From JAASSS01 sp021767745 (GTDB lineage Bacteria; Pseudomonadota; Gammaproteobacteria; UBA5335): a stretch of 64,000 nucleotides of DNA. A program made the translations under genes and the position numbers. The stretch spans positions 1-64,000 of the forward strand of contig JAXHVN010000040.1 in assembly GCA_034189165.1 (NCBI GenBank), given 5' to 3'. The notes beneath the pieces are model-generated. The model had not been told where the DNA came from, did no database searches, and saw only the letters and a program-made list of their open reading frames with translations. This document shows positions 17,413 through 25,077 of the stretch, piece after piece (the stretch's first letter is position 1; the number at the start of each line of letters is the position of its first letter).

Positions 17413-17487
17413 TGGTGGGCGGTGCTGGGATCGAACCAGCGACCCCTGCCGTGTGAAGGCAGTGCTCTCCCGCTGAGCTAACCGCCC
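17413..17487 (-). tRNA. tRNA-Val (anticodon CAC)
   Basis: Read on the minus strand, the acceptor stem GGGCGGT pairs with ACCGCCC, followed by A and an encoded CCA (17413-17415). The D-arm TAGCTCAGCGGGAGAGC, the anticodon stem CTGCC/GGCAG with loop TTCACAC (anticodon CAC, reads GUG) and the T-arm GCTGGTTCGATCCCAGC are all regular. Length is 75 bases. Confidence 0.95.
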
Positions 17488-17501
17488 CACGCAGGCGGGC
17501 G

Positions 17502-17530
17502 ATGGTAATGCCCACCATGGCGCCGGTCAA
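17502..17530 (-). promoter_or_regulatory. Sigma-70 promoter of tRNA-Val
   Basis: On the minus strand, TTGACC (17525-17530) and TACCAT (17502-17507) are separated by exactly 17 bases, with the tRNA beginning 15 bases after the -10. Spacing and position fit a housekeeping tRNA promoter. Confidence 0.65.
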
Positions 17531-17629
17531 TCCTGGGGGGCGAGCTGGCGCCGGCCGCTGTGCGTGCCGGCAGCGTCCTGTCGGCCTGCGCTTGGTAGAG
17601 TACGCACTCGCCCGCCACGTTCGAACGCC

Positions 17630-19036
17630 ATGTCCGTCGTCACCCGCTTTGCTCCCAGTCCGACCGGCCACCTGCACATCGGCGGGGCCCGCACCGCGCT
17701 GTTCAGCTGGCTGCACGCGCGCCAGCACGGCGGCCGCTTCGTGCTGCGGGTGGAAGATACCGACCGCGAGCGTTCCGAGGCCATCTATGTGGAGGCGATC
17801 CTGGAGGGCATGGCGTGGCTTGGCCTCGGGCACGATGAGGGTCCCTACTTCCAGACGCAGCGTTTCGACCGCTATCGCGCAGTGCTCGAACAGCTGCTGG
17901 CGAGCGGCCACGCCTACCCCTGCTACTGCTCGCGGGAGCGTCTGGCGGCGCTGCGCGAGGCGCAGCAGGCCCGGGGCGAGAAGCCCCGTTACGATGGCTA
18001 CTGCCGCGACCGGGAACAGACCGCCGGCAGCGAGGGCGATCCGCCGGTGATCCGCTTTCGCACGCCCCGCGAGGGCAGCATCACCGTGCACGACCTGATC
18101 CGGGGCGAGATCGTGTTCGACAACGCCGAGCTGGACGACCTGATCATCGCCCGCAGCGACGGCACGCCGACCTACAACTTCACGGTGGTCATCGACGACA
18201 CCGACATGGGCATCACCCACGTGGTGCGCGGCGACGATCACATCAACAACACGCCGCGGCAGATGCACATCTGCCAGGCGCTGGCGCATGCGCCACCCGC
18301 CTACGCCCACGTGCCGATGATTCTCGGCGCCGACGGCAAGCGCCTGTCCAAACGGCACGGTGCGGTGAGCGTGCTGCAGTACCGGGAGGAAGGCTATCTG
18401 CCCGAGGCGCTGATCAACTATCTCGCCCGGCTCGGCTGGTCACACGGTGACGAGGAGATCTTCGATCGCGATGCGCTGCTGGCGCACTTTCGCCTGACGG
18501 CGGTGCACAAGGCGCCCTCGAGCTTCAATCCCGACAAGCTGCTCTGGCTGAACCAGCACTACATCAAGACGCTGCCGGCCACGCGGGTCGCCGCGGAGCT
18601 CGCCTGGCAGATGGATCGCCGGCAGATCGACGTGCGCGAGGGACCGACGCTGGAGGCGGTGGTCGAGGCCTATCGCGAGCGGGCCAAGACACTGGCGGAG
18701 ATGGCCGAAGGCAGCCGTTTCTTCTATGCCGATCCGGCCGAGTACGATCCCAAGGCGCTGCGCAAGCACCTGGTGGGCGCCGAGGCGGTGCTCGATGCCC
18801 TGACCGAGCAGCTGACGGCGGCGCAGTGGACACGTCCGGCCCTGCACGAGGCGGTCGAGGCCGTGGCCACGGCGCTGACGCTCAAGCTCGGCAAGGTGGC
18901 GCAGCCGCTGCGGGTGGCGCTCACCGGCACGAGCGTTTCTCCGCCGATCGACGTCTCGCTCGAACTGGTGGGACGCGAGGCCACGCTGCGGCGCATCGCC
19001 CGCGCCCGCGAGCTCGCCGCCGGGCTGGCGGCCTAG
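17630..19036 (+). CDS. gltX: Glutamyl-tRNA synthetase
   Basis: This 468-residue class I synthetase charges tRNA-Glu. The HIGH-type motif is in APSPTGHLHIGGARTAL (residues 8-24) and the KMSKS-type motif is KRLSKRHG. The CYC and C (YDGYC) residues near 100-130 match the zinc-binding insert of the E. coli enzyme. ATG 17630 gives the standard N-terminus MSVVTRFAPSPTG; the frame is open further upstream but without family similarity. The gene is divergent from tRNA-Val and ends eight bases before nfeD, so it may share a transcript with nfeD-slipin. The assignment is certain. Confidence 0.98.
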   Translation: MSVVTRFAPSPTGHLHIGGARTALFSWLHARQHGGRFVLRVEDTDRERSEAIYVEAILEGMAWLGLGHDEGPYFQTQRFDRYRAVLEQLLASGHAYPCYCSRERLAALREAQQARGEKPRYDGYCRDREQTAGSEGDPPVIRFRTPREGSITVHDLIRGEIVFDNAELDDLIIARSDGTPTYNFTVVIDDTDMGITHVVRGDDHINNTPRQMHICQALAHAPPAYAHVPMILGADGKRLSKRHGAVSVLQYREEGYLPEALINYLARLGWSHGDEEIFDRDALLAHFRLTAVHKAPSSFNPDKLLWLNQHYIKTLPATRVAAELAWQMDRRQIDVREGPTLEAVVEAYRERAKTLAEMAEGSRFFYADPAEYDPKALRKHLVGAEAVLDALTEQLTAAQWTRPALHEAVEAVATALTLKLGKVAQPLRVALTGTSVSPPIDVSLELVGREATLRRIARARELAAGLAA

Positions 19037-19043
19037 GCGAGGT

Positions 19044-20453
19044 ATGCGCCGGCGCCCGCCCCTGCCGGCCTGCCGAGTGCGGATCGCCGCCCGCTGCCGC
19101 CGAGTCGCAGGCGGGTTGCTGGCGCTGACCGCCGGCCTGCTGCTCGCCACGGCCGGCGCCGCCCCCGCGCCGGCGCGCGTGCTGGTTCTGCCGGTCGAAG
19201 GGCCGCTCGGGCCGGCCACGGCCGACTGGCTGACCGGCGAGATCGAGGCCGCCGAGCGGGCCGGCGATGCGGCCGCGATCGTCCTGCGGCTGGACACGCC
19301 GGGCGGGCTCGATACCGCCATGCGCCAGATCATCCACGGCATCCTCGACAGCGGCCTGCCGATCCTTGCCTGGGTCCCACCCGGCGGGCGCGCGGCCAGT
19401 GCCGGCACCTATATCCTCTATGCCAGCCATCTGGCGGCCATGGCGCCGGGCAGCAACCTCGGCGCCGCGACCCCGGTGCAGATCGGCGGCGGCGGCGAGC
19501 AGGCCGACGCACCCGCAGCCGATACGGACACCGCGGCAGACTCCGATGCCGCCGCGCTGCGCCGCAAACGCCGCAGCGATGCGGCCGCCTACCTGCGCAG
19601 CCTGGCCGAACTGCGCGGCCGCGATACCGGCTGGGTGGAACAGGCGGTGCTGGAGGGCGCCAGCCTGACGGCGAGCGAAGCGCGCGAACGCGGCGTCATC
19701 GAGCTGCTGGCAGCGGACGTGGACGCCCTGCTCGCTGCCGCGGACGGTCGCCAAATCACCCTGCAGGGCCAGACCCAGACGCTCGCGCTGGCCGATGTCC
19801 GCCTCGAGCAGCGCCAGCCCGACTGGCGCGTGCGCATCCTCGCGGCGCTCACGCACCCGAACGTCGCCTACGTGCTGATGCTGATCGGCATCTACGGCCT
19901 GATCTTCGAACTCGCCAGCCCCGGCAGCTTCGGCCCCGGCATCATCGGCGGCATCTGCCTGCTGCTGGCGCTGTACGCCTTCCAGGTGCTGCCGGTCAGC
20001 TATGCCGGCCTCGGGCTGATCGCGCTGGGCGCCCTGCTGATGCTGGCGGAGGTGTTCGCGCCGAGTTTTGGCCTGCTCGGGCTCGGTGGCATCGGCGCGC
20101 TCACCGCCGGTTCGCTGCTGCTGTTCGACACCGACCTGCCGGCCTATCGGGTCTCGCTGGAACTGGTGGCCGCCGCGGCCATCGCCGGCGGTCTCGCCCT
20201 GCTGGCGCTGCTGCTCTGGGCCGGACGCGCCCAGCGCCGCCCGGCCGTGACCGGCGGCGGCGGCCTGCTCGGCGAGACGGGCGAGGTCGTGCAGGCCGGC
20301 ACCCCCACGGCACCGTTGATGGTGCACGTGCATGGCGAGCACTGGCAGGCCGAGGCGTCCGCTGCGCTCGCCGCCGGCACGCCGGTGCGCGTCGTCGGTC
20401 GCCACGGGCTTAGACTCACGGTCGAACCGATCGACGAGAAGGACCGCTCCTGA
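19044..20453 (+). CDS. NfeD-type membrane serine protease (long form)
   Basis: This 469-residue protein has a signal/anchor segment (about residues 20-40), then a ClpP-like protease domain with LDTPGGLD and the likely nucleophile Ser119 in GRAASAGTY. A lysine in RRKRRSD (Lys175) is the likely partner, by analogy with archaeal 1510-N protease. A low-complexity Ala/Asp insert (150-172) precedes that lysine. Four or five membrane helices follow (about 275-400), and the C-terminal NfeD OB-fold (TGEVVQAG… RVVGRHG) ends the protein. Long NfeD proteases cut stomatin-like partners, and a slipin gene follows with a one-base overlap (TGATG). The pairing supports the call. Confidence 0.9.
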   Translation: MRRRPPLPACRVRIAARCRRVAGGLLALTAGLLLATAGAAPAPARVLVLPVEGPLGPATADWLTGEIEAAERAGDAAAIVLRLDTPGGLDTAMRQIIHGILDSGLPILAWVPPGGRAASAGTYILYASHLAAMAPGSNLGAATPVQIGGGGEQADAPAADTDTAADSDAAALRRKRRSDAAAYLRSLAELRGRDTGWVEQAVLEGASLTASEARERGVIELLAADVDALLAAADGRQITLQGQTQTLALADVRLEQRQPDWRVRILAALTHPNVAYVLMLIGIYGLIFELASPGSFGPGIIGGICLLLALYAFQVLPVSYAGLGLIALGALLMLAEVFAPSFGLLGLGGIGALTAGSLLLFDTDLPAYRVSLELVAAAAIAGGLALLALLLWAGRAQRRPAVTGGGGLLGETGEVVQAGTPTAPLMVHVHGEHWQAEASAALAAGTPVRVVGRHGLRLTVEPIDEKDRS

Positions 20454-21244
20454 TGACTGGCTATATTCTGTTCTTCCTGCTCGCGCTGACGCTGATCGTC
20501 CTGTTCAGCGGCATCCGCGTGCTGCGCGAATACGAGCGCGGCGTGATCTTCCTGCTCGGCCGCTTCTACAAGGTCAAGGGGCCGGGCATCATCGTGGTGG
20601 TGCCGGTGGTCCAGCAGATGGTGCGGGTGGACCTGCGCACCGTGGTGATGGACGTGCCGACGCAGGACGTGATCTCGCGCGACAACGTCTCGGTGAAGGT
20701 CAACGCGGTGCTCTATTTCCGCGTGGTGGACCCGGAAAACTCGATCATCCAGGTCGAGAATCACTTCGAGGCGACCAGCCAGCTCGCGCAGACGACCCTG
20801 CGCTCGGTGCTCGGCCAGCACGATCTGGACGAGATGCTCGCCGAGCGCGAGAAGCTGAACATCGACATCCAGCGCATCCTCGACGAACAGACCGACGCCT
20901 GGGGCGTGAAGGTGGCCAACGTCGAGATCAAGCACGTGGACCTGGACGAGAGCATGGTGCGGGCGATTGCCCGGCAGGCGGAGGCCGAACGGGCCCGGCG
21001 GGCGAAGATCATCAACGCCGAGGGCGAGATGCAGGCGGCGCAGAAGCTCGCCGATGCCGCCCGCGTGCTGGTCTCGGAGCCGCAGGCACTGCAGCTGCGC
21101 TATCTGCAGACGCTGATCGACGTCGCCGGGGATCGCACCTCGACGTTGGTGTTCCCGCTGCCGCTGGACCTGCTCAAGCCCTTCGTCGAGCGCCAGACGA
21201 ACGAGGCGGCGAAACCCGCGCCGGGTCCGGCGCAGGCGGATTGA
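20453..21244 (+). CDS. SPFH/band-7 protein (slipin, stomatin-like)
   Basis: This 263-residue protein has one N-terminal membrane helix (residues 4-22). The SPFH domain follows: LREYERGVIFLLGRFYKVKGPGI, VDLRTVVMDVPTQDVISRDNVSV and LRSVLGQHDLDEMLAEREKLN. An alanine/glutamate-rich coiled coil (RQAEAERARRAKIINAEGE) and a C-terminal YLQTLIDVA segment complete it. Slipins form membrane microdomain assemblies and are the substrate or partner of the NfeD protease encoded just upstream. The stop codon TGA (21242-21244) lies inside the -35 element of the following tRNA promoter. The family is certain; the physiological role is not. Confidence 0.93.
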   Translation: MTGYILFFLLALTLIVLFSGIRVLREYERGVIFLLGRFYKVKGPGIIVVVPVVQQMVRVDLRTVVMDVPTQDVISRDNVSVKVNAVLYFRVVDPENSIIQVENHFEATSQLAQTTLRSVLGQHDLDEMLAEREKLNIDIQRILDEQTDAWGVKVANVEIKHVDLDESMVRAIARQAEAERARRAKIINAEGEMQAAQKLADAARVLVSEPQALQLRYLQTLIDVAGDRTSTLVFPLPLDLLKPFVERQTNEAAKPAPGPAQAD

Positions 21245-21269
21245 CACCCCGAGCCGCGAACCCTATAGT
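21241..21269 (+). promoter_or_regulatory. Sigma-70 promoter of the tRNA-Ala/tRNA-Glu unit, overlapping the slipin stop codon
   Basis: A perfect -35 TTGACA (21241-21246) and -10 TATAGT (21264-21269) are exactly 17 bases apart. The predicted start is near 21276, with a GC-rich discriminator, and tRNA-Ala begins at 21285. The TGA stop of the slipin gene is part of the -35 element. Confidence 0.88.
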
Positions 21270-21278
21270 TCGCGGCTC
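21251..21278. repeat. 10-bp perfect inverted repeat spanning the tRNA promoter
   Basis: GAGCCGCGAA (21251-21260) and TTCGCGGCTC (21269-21278) flank CCCTATAG, so nearly all of the -10 box lies in the loop. It could form the 3' hairpin of the nfeD-slipin transcript or a promoter-proximal DNA structure. No T-tract follows. Confidence 0.6.
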
Positions 21279-21284
21279 GGCGAC

Positions 21285-21360
<76 letters not shown>

Positions 21361-21382
21361 CCCGCCGAACGGCACCTGCCAC

Positions 21383-21458
21383 GTCCCCATCGTCTAGAGG
21401 CCTAGGACACCGCCCTTTCACGGCGGTAACAGGGGTTCGAATCCCCTTGGGGACGCCA
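21383..21458 (+). tRNA. tRNA-Glu (anticodon TTC)
   Basis: The acceptor GTCCCCA pairs with TGGGGAC, then G and encoded CCA. The D-arm is TCGTCTAGAGGCCTAGGACA; the anticodon stem CCGCC/GGCGG holds loop CTTTCAC (anticodon TTC, reads GAA/GAG). The T-arm is AGGGGTTCGAATCCCCT. It lies 22 bases after tRNA-Ala and is probably co-transcribed. The cognate synthetase gene gltX is about 2.3 kb upstream. Confidence 0.96.
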
Positions 21459-21492
21459 CTCTCCCTTCGCGGCCACGCGCCGCCATCTGTGC

Positions 21493-21816
21493 CTACGCGC
21501 GCTCGCGACGGATCAGGCCCGGCCCGCAGCGTAGCAACGCATCCGCCGACCTGTCGGCAGGCTGCTGCCGCACGAGAGGCGCGATCTCCCGCGCGATTCG
21601 ATCCGCCACCTGATTGGCTGACATCTCCGGCGACCACCAACGCAGCGCGACGATGTGCGGTACATCATCGCTGACATCCGGCAGACGTACTGCACCGGTG
21701 TAGTAGCCTTGGGGCGGCCGCAGAGAGACCACGTGCATCGCCACTTCCGGGTGGCGGGTGTCCAGCGCGTGGCGAACGCGCCGGGCCAGCATCATGCTGC
21801 GCAACCTGTCGTACAT
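21493..21816 (-). CDS. Hypothetical protein, 107 residues
   Basis: I do not recognise this family. The product starts MYDRLRSMMLARRVRHAL and is rich in Arg and Ala. It has no signal peptide or membrane segment and contains only one cysteine. A β-rich stretch (VAMHVVSLRPPQGYYTGAVRLPD) is followed by an amphipathic helix (SANQVADRIAREIAPLV). GAGGAAA lies five bases before ATG 21816, which supports translation. It converges on the tRNA-Glu gene. An AT-rich stretch upstream (21840-21920) could hold its promoter. It could be a small regulator or stress protein; no function is claimed. Confidence 0.6.
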   Translation of the reverse strand: MYDRLRSMMLARRVRHALDTRHPEVAMHVVSLRPPQGYYTGAVRLPDVSDDVPHIVALRWWSPEMSANQVADRIAREIAPLVRQQPADRSADALLRCGPGLIRRERA

Positions 21817-21920
21817 GCCTGTTTCCTCAACATCGGTTCCGAGTCATAGATCTTGTTAGAGATCGCAAGATGACCCGACGATGACGATTATGCAAGCATG
21901 CATTAACAGTACGGCTTAAC

Positions 21921-23852
21921 TCAGGCGGCAGCGTCGCGACGCTGCGCGAGGCTGCGGTTGTACCAGGTGCCCAACAGCACCAGCGCGATCAGCAGCGCCT
22001 GCAGGGCCAGCGCCTGGGCGTTGGCGTACAGCCCCACCACCGGCAGCGAGATGAAGGCCACCGGATCGACCGGCACGATGCCCGCCTCCTGCAGCGCGGC
22101 CACGCCCTTGCCGGCCAGGATCACCGCCAGCACCGCGATCAGCCGCGAGGTCCAGGTGAAGAACTGCGTGATCGGCAGCCGCACGCTGTAGCGGAAGACG
22201 GCGATCGCGATCCCGATCAGCAGCACCGCCGCCACGCCCGCGCCCGCCAGGATCGCCCCCGGCTCGCCCTGTGCCCACAGCGCACGGTAGAACAGCACCG
22301 TCTCGAACACCTCGCGATAGACGGCAAGGAACGACACGCTGACCAGCGCCCAGCGGGCGCCCTCGCCGGAAGCCGCCTGCAGGCTGCGGGCCACGTAGCG
22401 CTGCCACTGTCCGGCGAAGCTCTTGTTGTGCATCCACAGGCCGACGAAGACCAGGATGACGGCCGCCAGCAGCGCCGTGACGCCCTCGGTGATCTCCCGC
22501 TGGGCCCCGCTGATGTCGATCACATAGGTTGCCGCCAGCCACGTGCCCACGCCGAGCAGCAACGCGCCGAGCCAGCCGGCATGCACGTAGGGCAGGTCGC
22601 GCTCGCGGCCCGACTTGCGCAGGAAGGCGAAGATCGCCGCCAGCACGAGGATCGCCTCCAGGCCCTCGCGACCGAGGATCAGGAAGCTGCCGAGAAAGCT
22701 GCTGAGGGCCGAGGCGCCGCCGGCGATGGCCTGCTCGGCCGCATCGAGCGAGGCCAACGCCTCGCGCCCTGCCGCGGCCACCTCCGCCGGCGCCGCCTGC
22801 GCGCGAATGGCCTGGCGCACGGCCGCCATCTGCGCCTCGATGCGACGCACCAGGCCGCGATCGACGGCCGATACCTGCGCCTCGACCAGCTCGAATCCGT
22901 CCAGATATGCCGACAGCGCCGCCGCGGCCGCCGCCTCGGACTGCCCGTCGGCGTACGCCGCCATCGCCCGGGCCAGTTCCCGCCTCGCCAGCGCCAGGCC
23001 GTCGACCGAGACGGCCACGGCCTGCGGGTTCGCCCGCAGGTAGGCCATCACCGCGTGGGCATCGGCCCCGTAGTCGGCGGCCAGCTCCGCCGGCACGGTC
23101 GCGGCGAGCGCCGCCAGCGAGTCGAGCGCCACGGCCGGCGGCGCCGCCGCCGCCACCAGCCGCTCGCCGGCCTCGCGCTGCGACTGGCCATAGCCGAGCG
23201 AGCCGACATAGGCCGCCAGATCCCAGCGCTCGGCCTCGCTCAGCTGCGCGAAGCTCGGCATGCCCGTGCCGTCCACCCCCAGCGTGATGGTGCTGTAGAG
23301 GCTGAACAGGCTGCGCTGATCGCGCCGGGCGGCATCGTGGAAGTCCGTGGGCGCCGGTTCCAGACCCGCCCCGGCCGGCCCGTCACCCCGGCCCTCGGCG
23401 CCGTGGCAGCCGGCGCAGGCGGTGGCGTAGAGCGACGCGCCGGCAGCCGGCTCGGGCGCCTGGTCGGGCGCGGCCGGCACCGGGTAGTGCCGCAGCAGCC
23501 CGCGGCTGAGCTCGGCGGTCAGCGTCTGCACGCGCGCGCCGGGGGCACGTGCATCGATCGCCCCGGCCAGTGCCTGCGCCTGTGCCTGCAGCGCGGCCTG
23601 CTCGGGCCGTCCGGGCAGCGTGCCCAGCCGGCGGCGGATCTCGCGCGCGAACTCGACCTGCTCGGCATACTCGGCGGCATCCAGCACTTCGCCAGCCTGC
23701 ACGAATTCGGGATAATCGACGCCGATGTAGTCGACCATCTGCAGGATCTTCAGCACGTTCTCGCGCTCGTCCGCCGTCATCGCCTGACCGGCGCCCACGC
23801 TCGGCAGCAGGACAGTCAGCAGGGCGATCAGCAGCAGGGCGGGGCGGAACAT
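21921..23852 (-). CDS. FTR1-family iron permease fused to a cytochrome c domain
   Basis: This 643-residue protein has a signal peptide (residues 1-24), a helical region, then a cytochrome c motif CAGCH at 146-150 with GxGDGPAG and a distal GTGMPSF methionine. A second helical region (about 255-375) leads to the FTR1 permease with about seven membrane helices. The two iron-binding REXXE motifs are REGLE (about 395) and REVFE (about 513). FTR1 permeases import ferric iron after oxidation of Fe(II), so a fused c-type cytochrome suggests electron transfer is built into uptake. ATG 23852 gives a good signal peptide, with AGAAAGG just upstream. A Fur-like box lies 39 bases upstream, so iron repression is likely. 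Confidence 0.92.
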   Translation of the reverse strand: MFRPALLLIALLTVLLPSVGAGQAMTADERENVLKILQMVDYIGVDYPEFVQAGEVLDAAEYAEQVEFAREIRRRLGTLPGRPEQAALQAQAQALAGAIDARAPGARVQTLTAELSRGLLRHYPVPAAPDQAPEPAAGASLYATACAGCHGAEGRGDGPAGAGLEPAPTDFHDAARRDQRSLFSLYSTITLGVDGTGMPSFAQLSEAERWDLAAYVGSLGYGQSQREAGERLVAAAAPPAVALDSLAALAATVPAELAADYGADAHAVMAYLRANPQAVAVSVDGLALARRELARAMAAYADGQSEAAAAAALSAYLDGFELVEAQVSAVDRGLVRRIEAQMAAVRQAIRAQAAPAEVAAAGREALASLDAAEQAIAGGASALSSFLGSFLILGREGLEAILVLAAIFAFLRKSGRERDLPYVHAGWLGALLLGVGTWLAATYVIDISGAQREITEGVTALLAAVILVFVGLWMHNKSFAGQWQRYVARSLQAASGEGARWALVSVSFLAVYREVFETVLFYRALWAQGEPGAILAGAGVAAVLLIGIAIAVFRYSVRLPITQFFTWTSRLIAVLAVILAGKGVAALQEAGIVPVDPVAFISLPVVGLYANAQALALQALLIALVLLGTWYNRSLAQRRDAAA

Positions 23853-23866
23853 ATGCCTTTCTCTTC

Positions 23867-23881
23867 GTTCGTCAGACGAAC
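23867..23881. promoter_or_regulatory. Perfect 15-bp palindrome in the FTR1 leader
   Basis: GTTCGTC-A-GACGAAC is a 7-bp perfect inverted repeat with one central base, between the Fur-like box and the FTR1 ribosome site. It could be a second operator or a small leader hairpin. Confidence 0.5.
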
Positions 23882-23884
23882 ATG

Positions 23885-23914
23885 TAATTAAGAATGATTC
23901 GCATTCTATGGCAA
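23885..23914 (-). promoter_or_regulatory. FTR1 promoter with Fur-like box in the spacer
   Basis: AGAATG-ATTCG-CATTCT (23891-23907) is a 6-5-6 inverted repeat matching most of the Fur core AATGATNNNCATT. On the minus strand it lies exactly between a -35 TTGCCA (23909-23914) and a -10 TAATTA (23885-23890), spacer 18. Bound Fur would block the permease promoter. The site is 103 bases from the divergent FNR start and may control both. Confidence 0.72.
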
Positions 23915-24009
23915 GCTGCCGCACCCCGGAAGCGGCAGCGTTCACCCCGTGCGACAATGCGCCGGCGCGCCAGCCGCTTCGCTCCCGACGATCCGAGGAC
24001 CCTCAATCC

Positions 24010-25050
24010 ATGACGATTCACGCCGACGCCGTCATCATCGGAGCCGGCCCGTGCGGGCTGTTCCAGGTTTTCGAGCTCGGGCTGCTCGATATCCGGGCGC
24101 ATATCATCGACGCCCTGCCGGCACCCGGCGGCCAGTGCACCGAGCTGTACCCGGACAAGCCGATCTATGACATCCCGGCGCTGCCGGTCTGTGGCGCGCA
24201 GGAGCTGATCGACCGGCTGATGGAGCAGATCAAGCCGTTTTCGCCGACCTTCCACCTCGGCCAGCAGGTCACCACGCTGACCCCGCAGGAAGACGGCAGC
24301 TTCTACCTCAAGACCAGCGCCGGCGAGGAGTTCATCGCCCGCAGCGTGATCATCGCGGGCGGCGTGGGCGCCTTCGAGCCGGTCCGGCTGAAGGTTCCCG
24401 GGGTGGATCGCTTCGAGGGCGAGTCGCTGTTCTACAGCATCAAGGATCCCAGCCGGCACCACGGCAAGGAGCTGGTCGTGCTGGGCGGCGGCGATTCGGC
24501 GCTGGACTGGGCGCTCAGCCTGTACGAGCCGGCCGAGAGCCTGCTGCTGGTGCATCGTTCGGAGAAGTTCCGGGCGGCGCCGGCCTCGGTGGCGCGGATG
24601 CACGCGCTGTGCGAGGACTACCAGATGCAGTTCATGGTGGGCAACGTCACCGGCCTGCGCGAGGCGGACGGCCGGCTGACCGGCGTGGACGTCACCGGCG
24701 GCGATGGCGTGCTGCGCCGCGTGGATTGCGATCACCTGCTGGTGTTCTTCGGCCTCTCGCCCAAGCTCGGGCCCATCGCCGAGTGGGGTCTGGAGCTGAA
24801 CAAGAACCAGATCATCGTCGACACCGAGCGCTTCGAGACCAACGTGCCCGGCATCCACGCGGTCGGCGACGTGAACTGGTATCCCGGCAAGAAGAAGCTG
24901 ATCCTGTCCGGCTTCCACGAGGCGGCGCTGGCGGCCTTCGCCATCAAGTCGCGGCTCAACCCCGGCAAGAAGGTGCACCTGCAGTACACCACCACCAGCC
25001 CGGTGATGCACAAGCGCCTCGGCGTGGATGACCCCTACGCCGAGGACTGA
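24010..25050 (+). CDS. Ferredoxin/flavodoxin--NADP+ reductase, thioredoxin-reductase-like (type 2)
   Basis: This 346-residue flavoprotein has the FAD motif GAGPCG (residues 11-16), PGGQCTELYP, the NADPH motif GGGDSALDWA and the C-terminal FAD motif GIHAVGDVNWYPGKKKLI. It lacks the CxxC of thioredoxin reductase and matches the YumC-type FNR family in length and motifs. It passes electrons between NADPH and ferredoxin, flavodoxin or heme-releasing partners. ATG 24010 begins MTIHADAVIIGAG; the longer frame from 23908 crosses the Fur-like box and is not used. Its position, divergent from the iron permease around that box, suggests iron control. An assimilatory Fe(III)-reducing role is possible, but inferred. 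Confidence 0.93.
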   Translation: MTIHADAVIIGAGPCGLFQVFELGLLDIRAHIIDALPAPGGQCTELYPDKPIYDIPALPVCGAQELIDRLMEQIKPFSPTFHLGQQVTTLTPQEDGSFYLKTSAGEEFIARSVIIAGGVGAFEPVRLKVPGVDRFEGESLFYSIKDPSRHHGKELVVLGGGDSALDWALSLYEPAESLLLVHRSEKFRAAPASVARMHALCEDYQMQFMVGNVTGLREADGRLTGVDVTGGDGVLRRVDCDHLLVFFGLSPKLGPIAEWGLELNKNQIIVDTERFETNVPGIHAVGDVNWYPGKKKLILSGFHEAALAAFAIKSRLNPGKKVHLQYTTTSPVMHKRLGVDDPYAED

Positions 25051-25077
25051 TCCACGGCCGCGCCGGCGCCCCACCGC

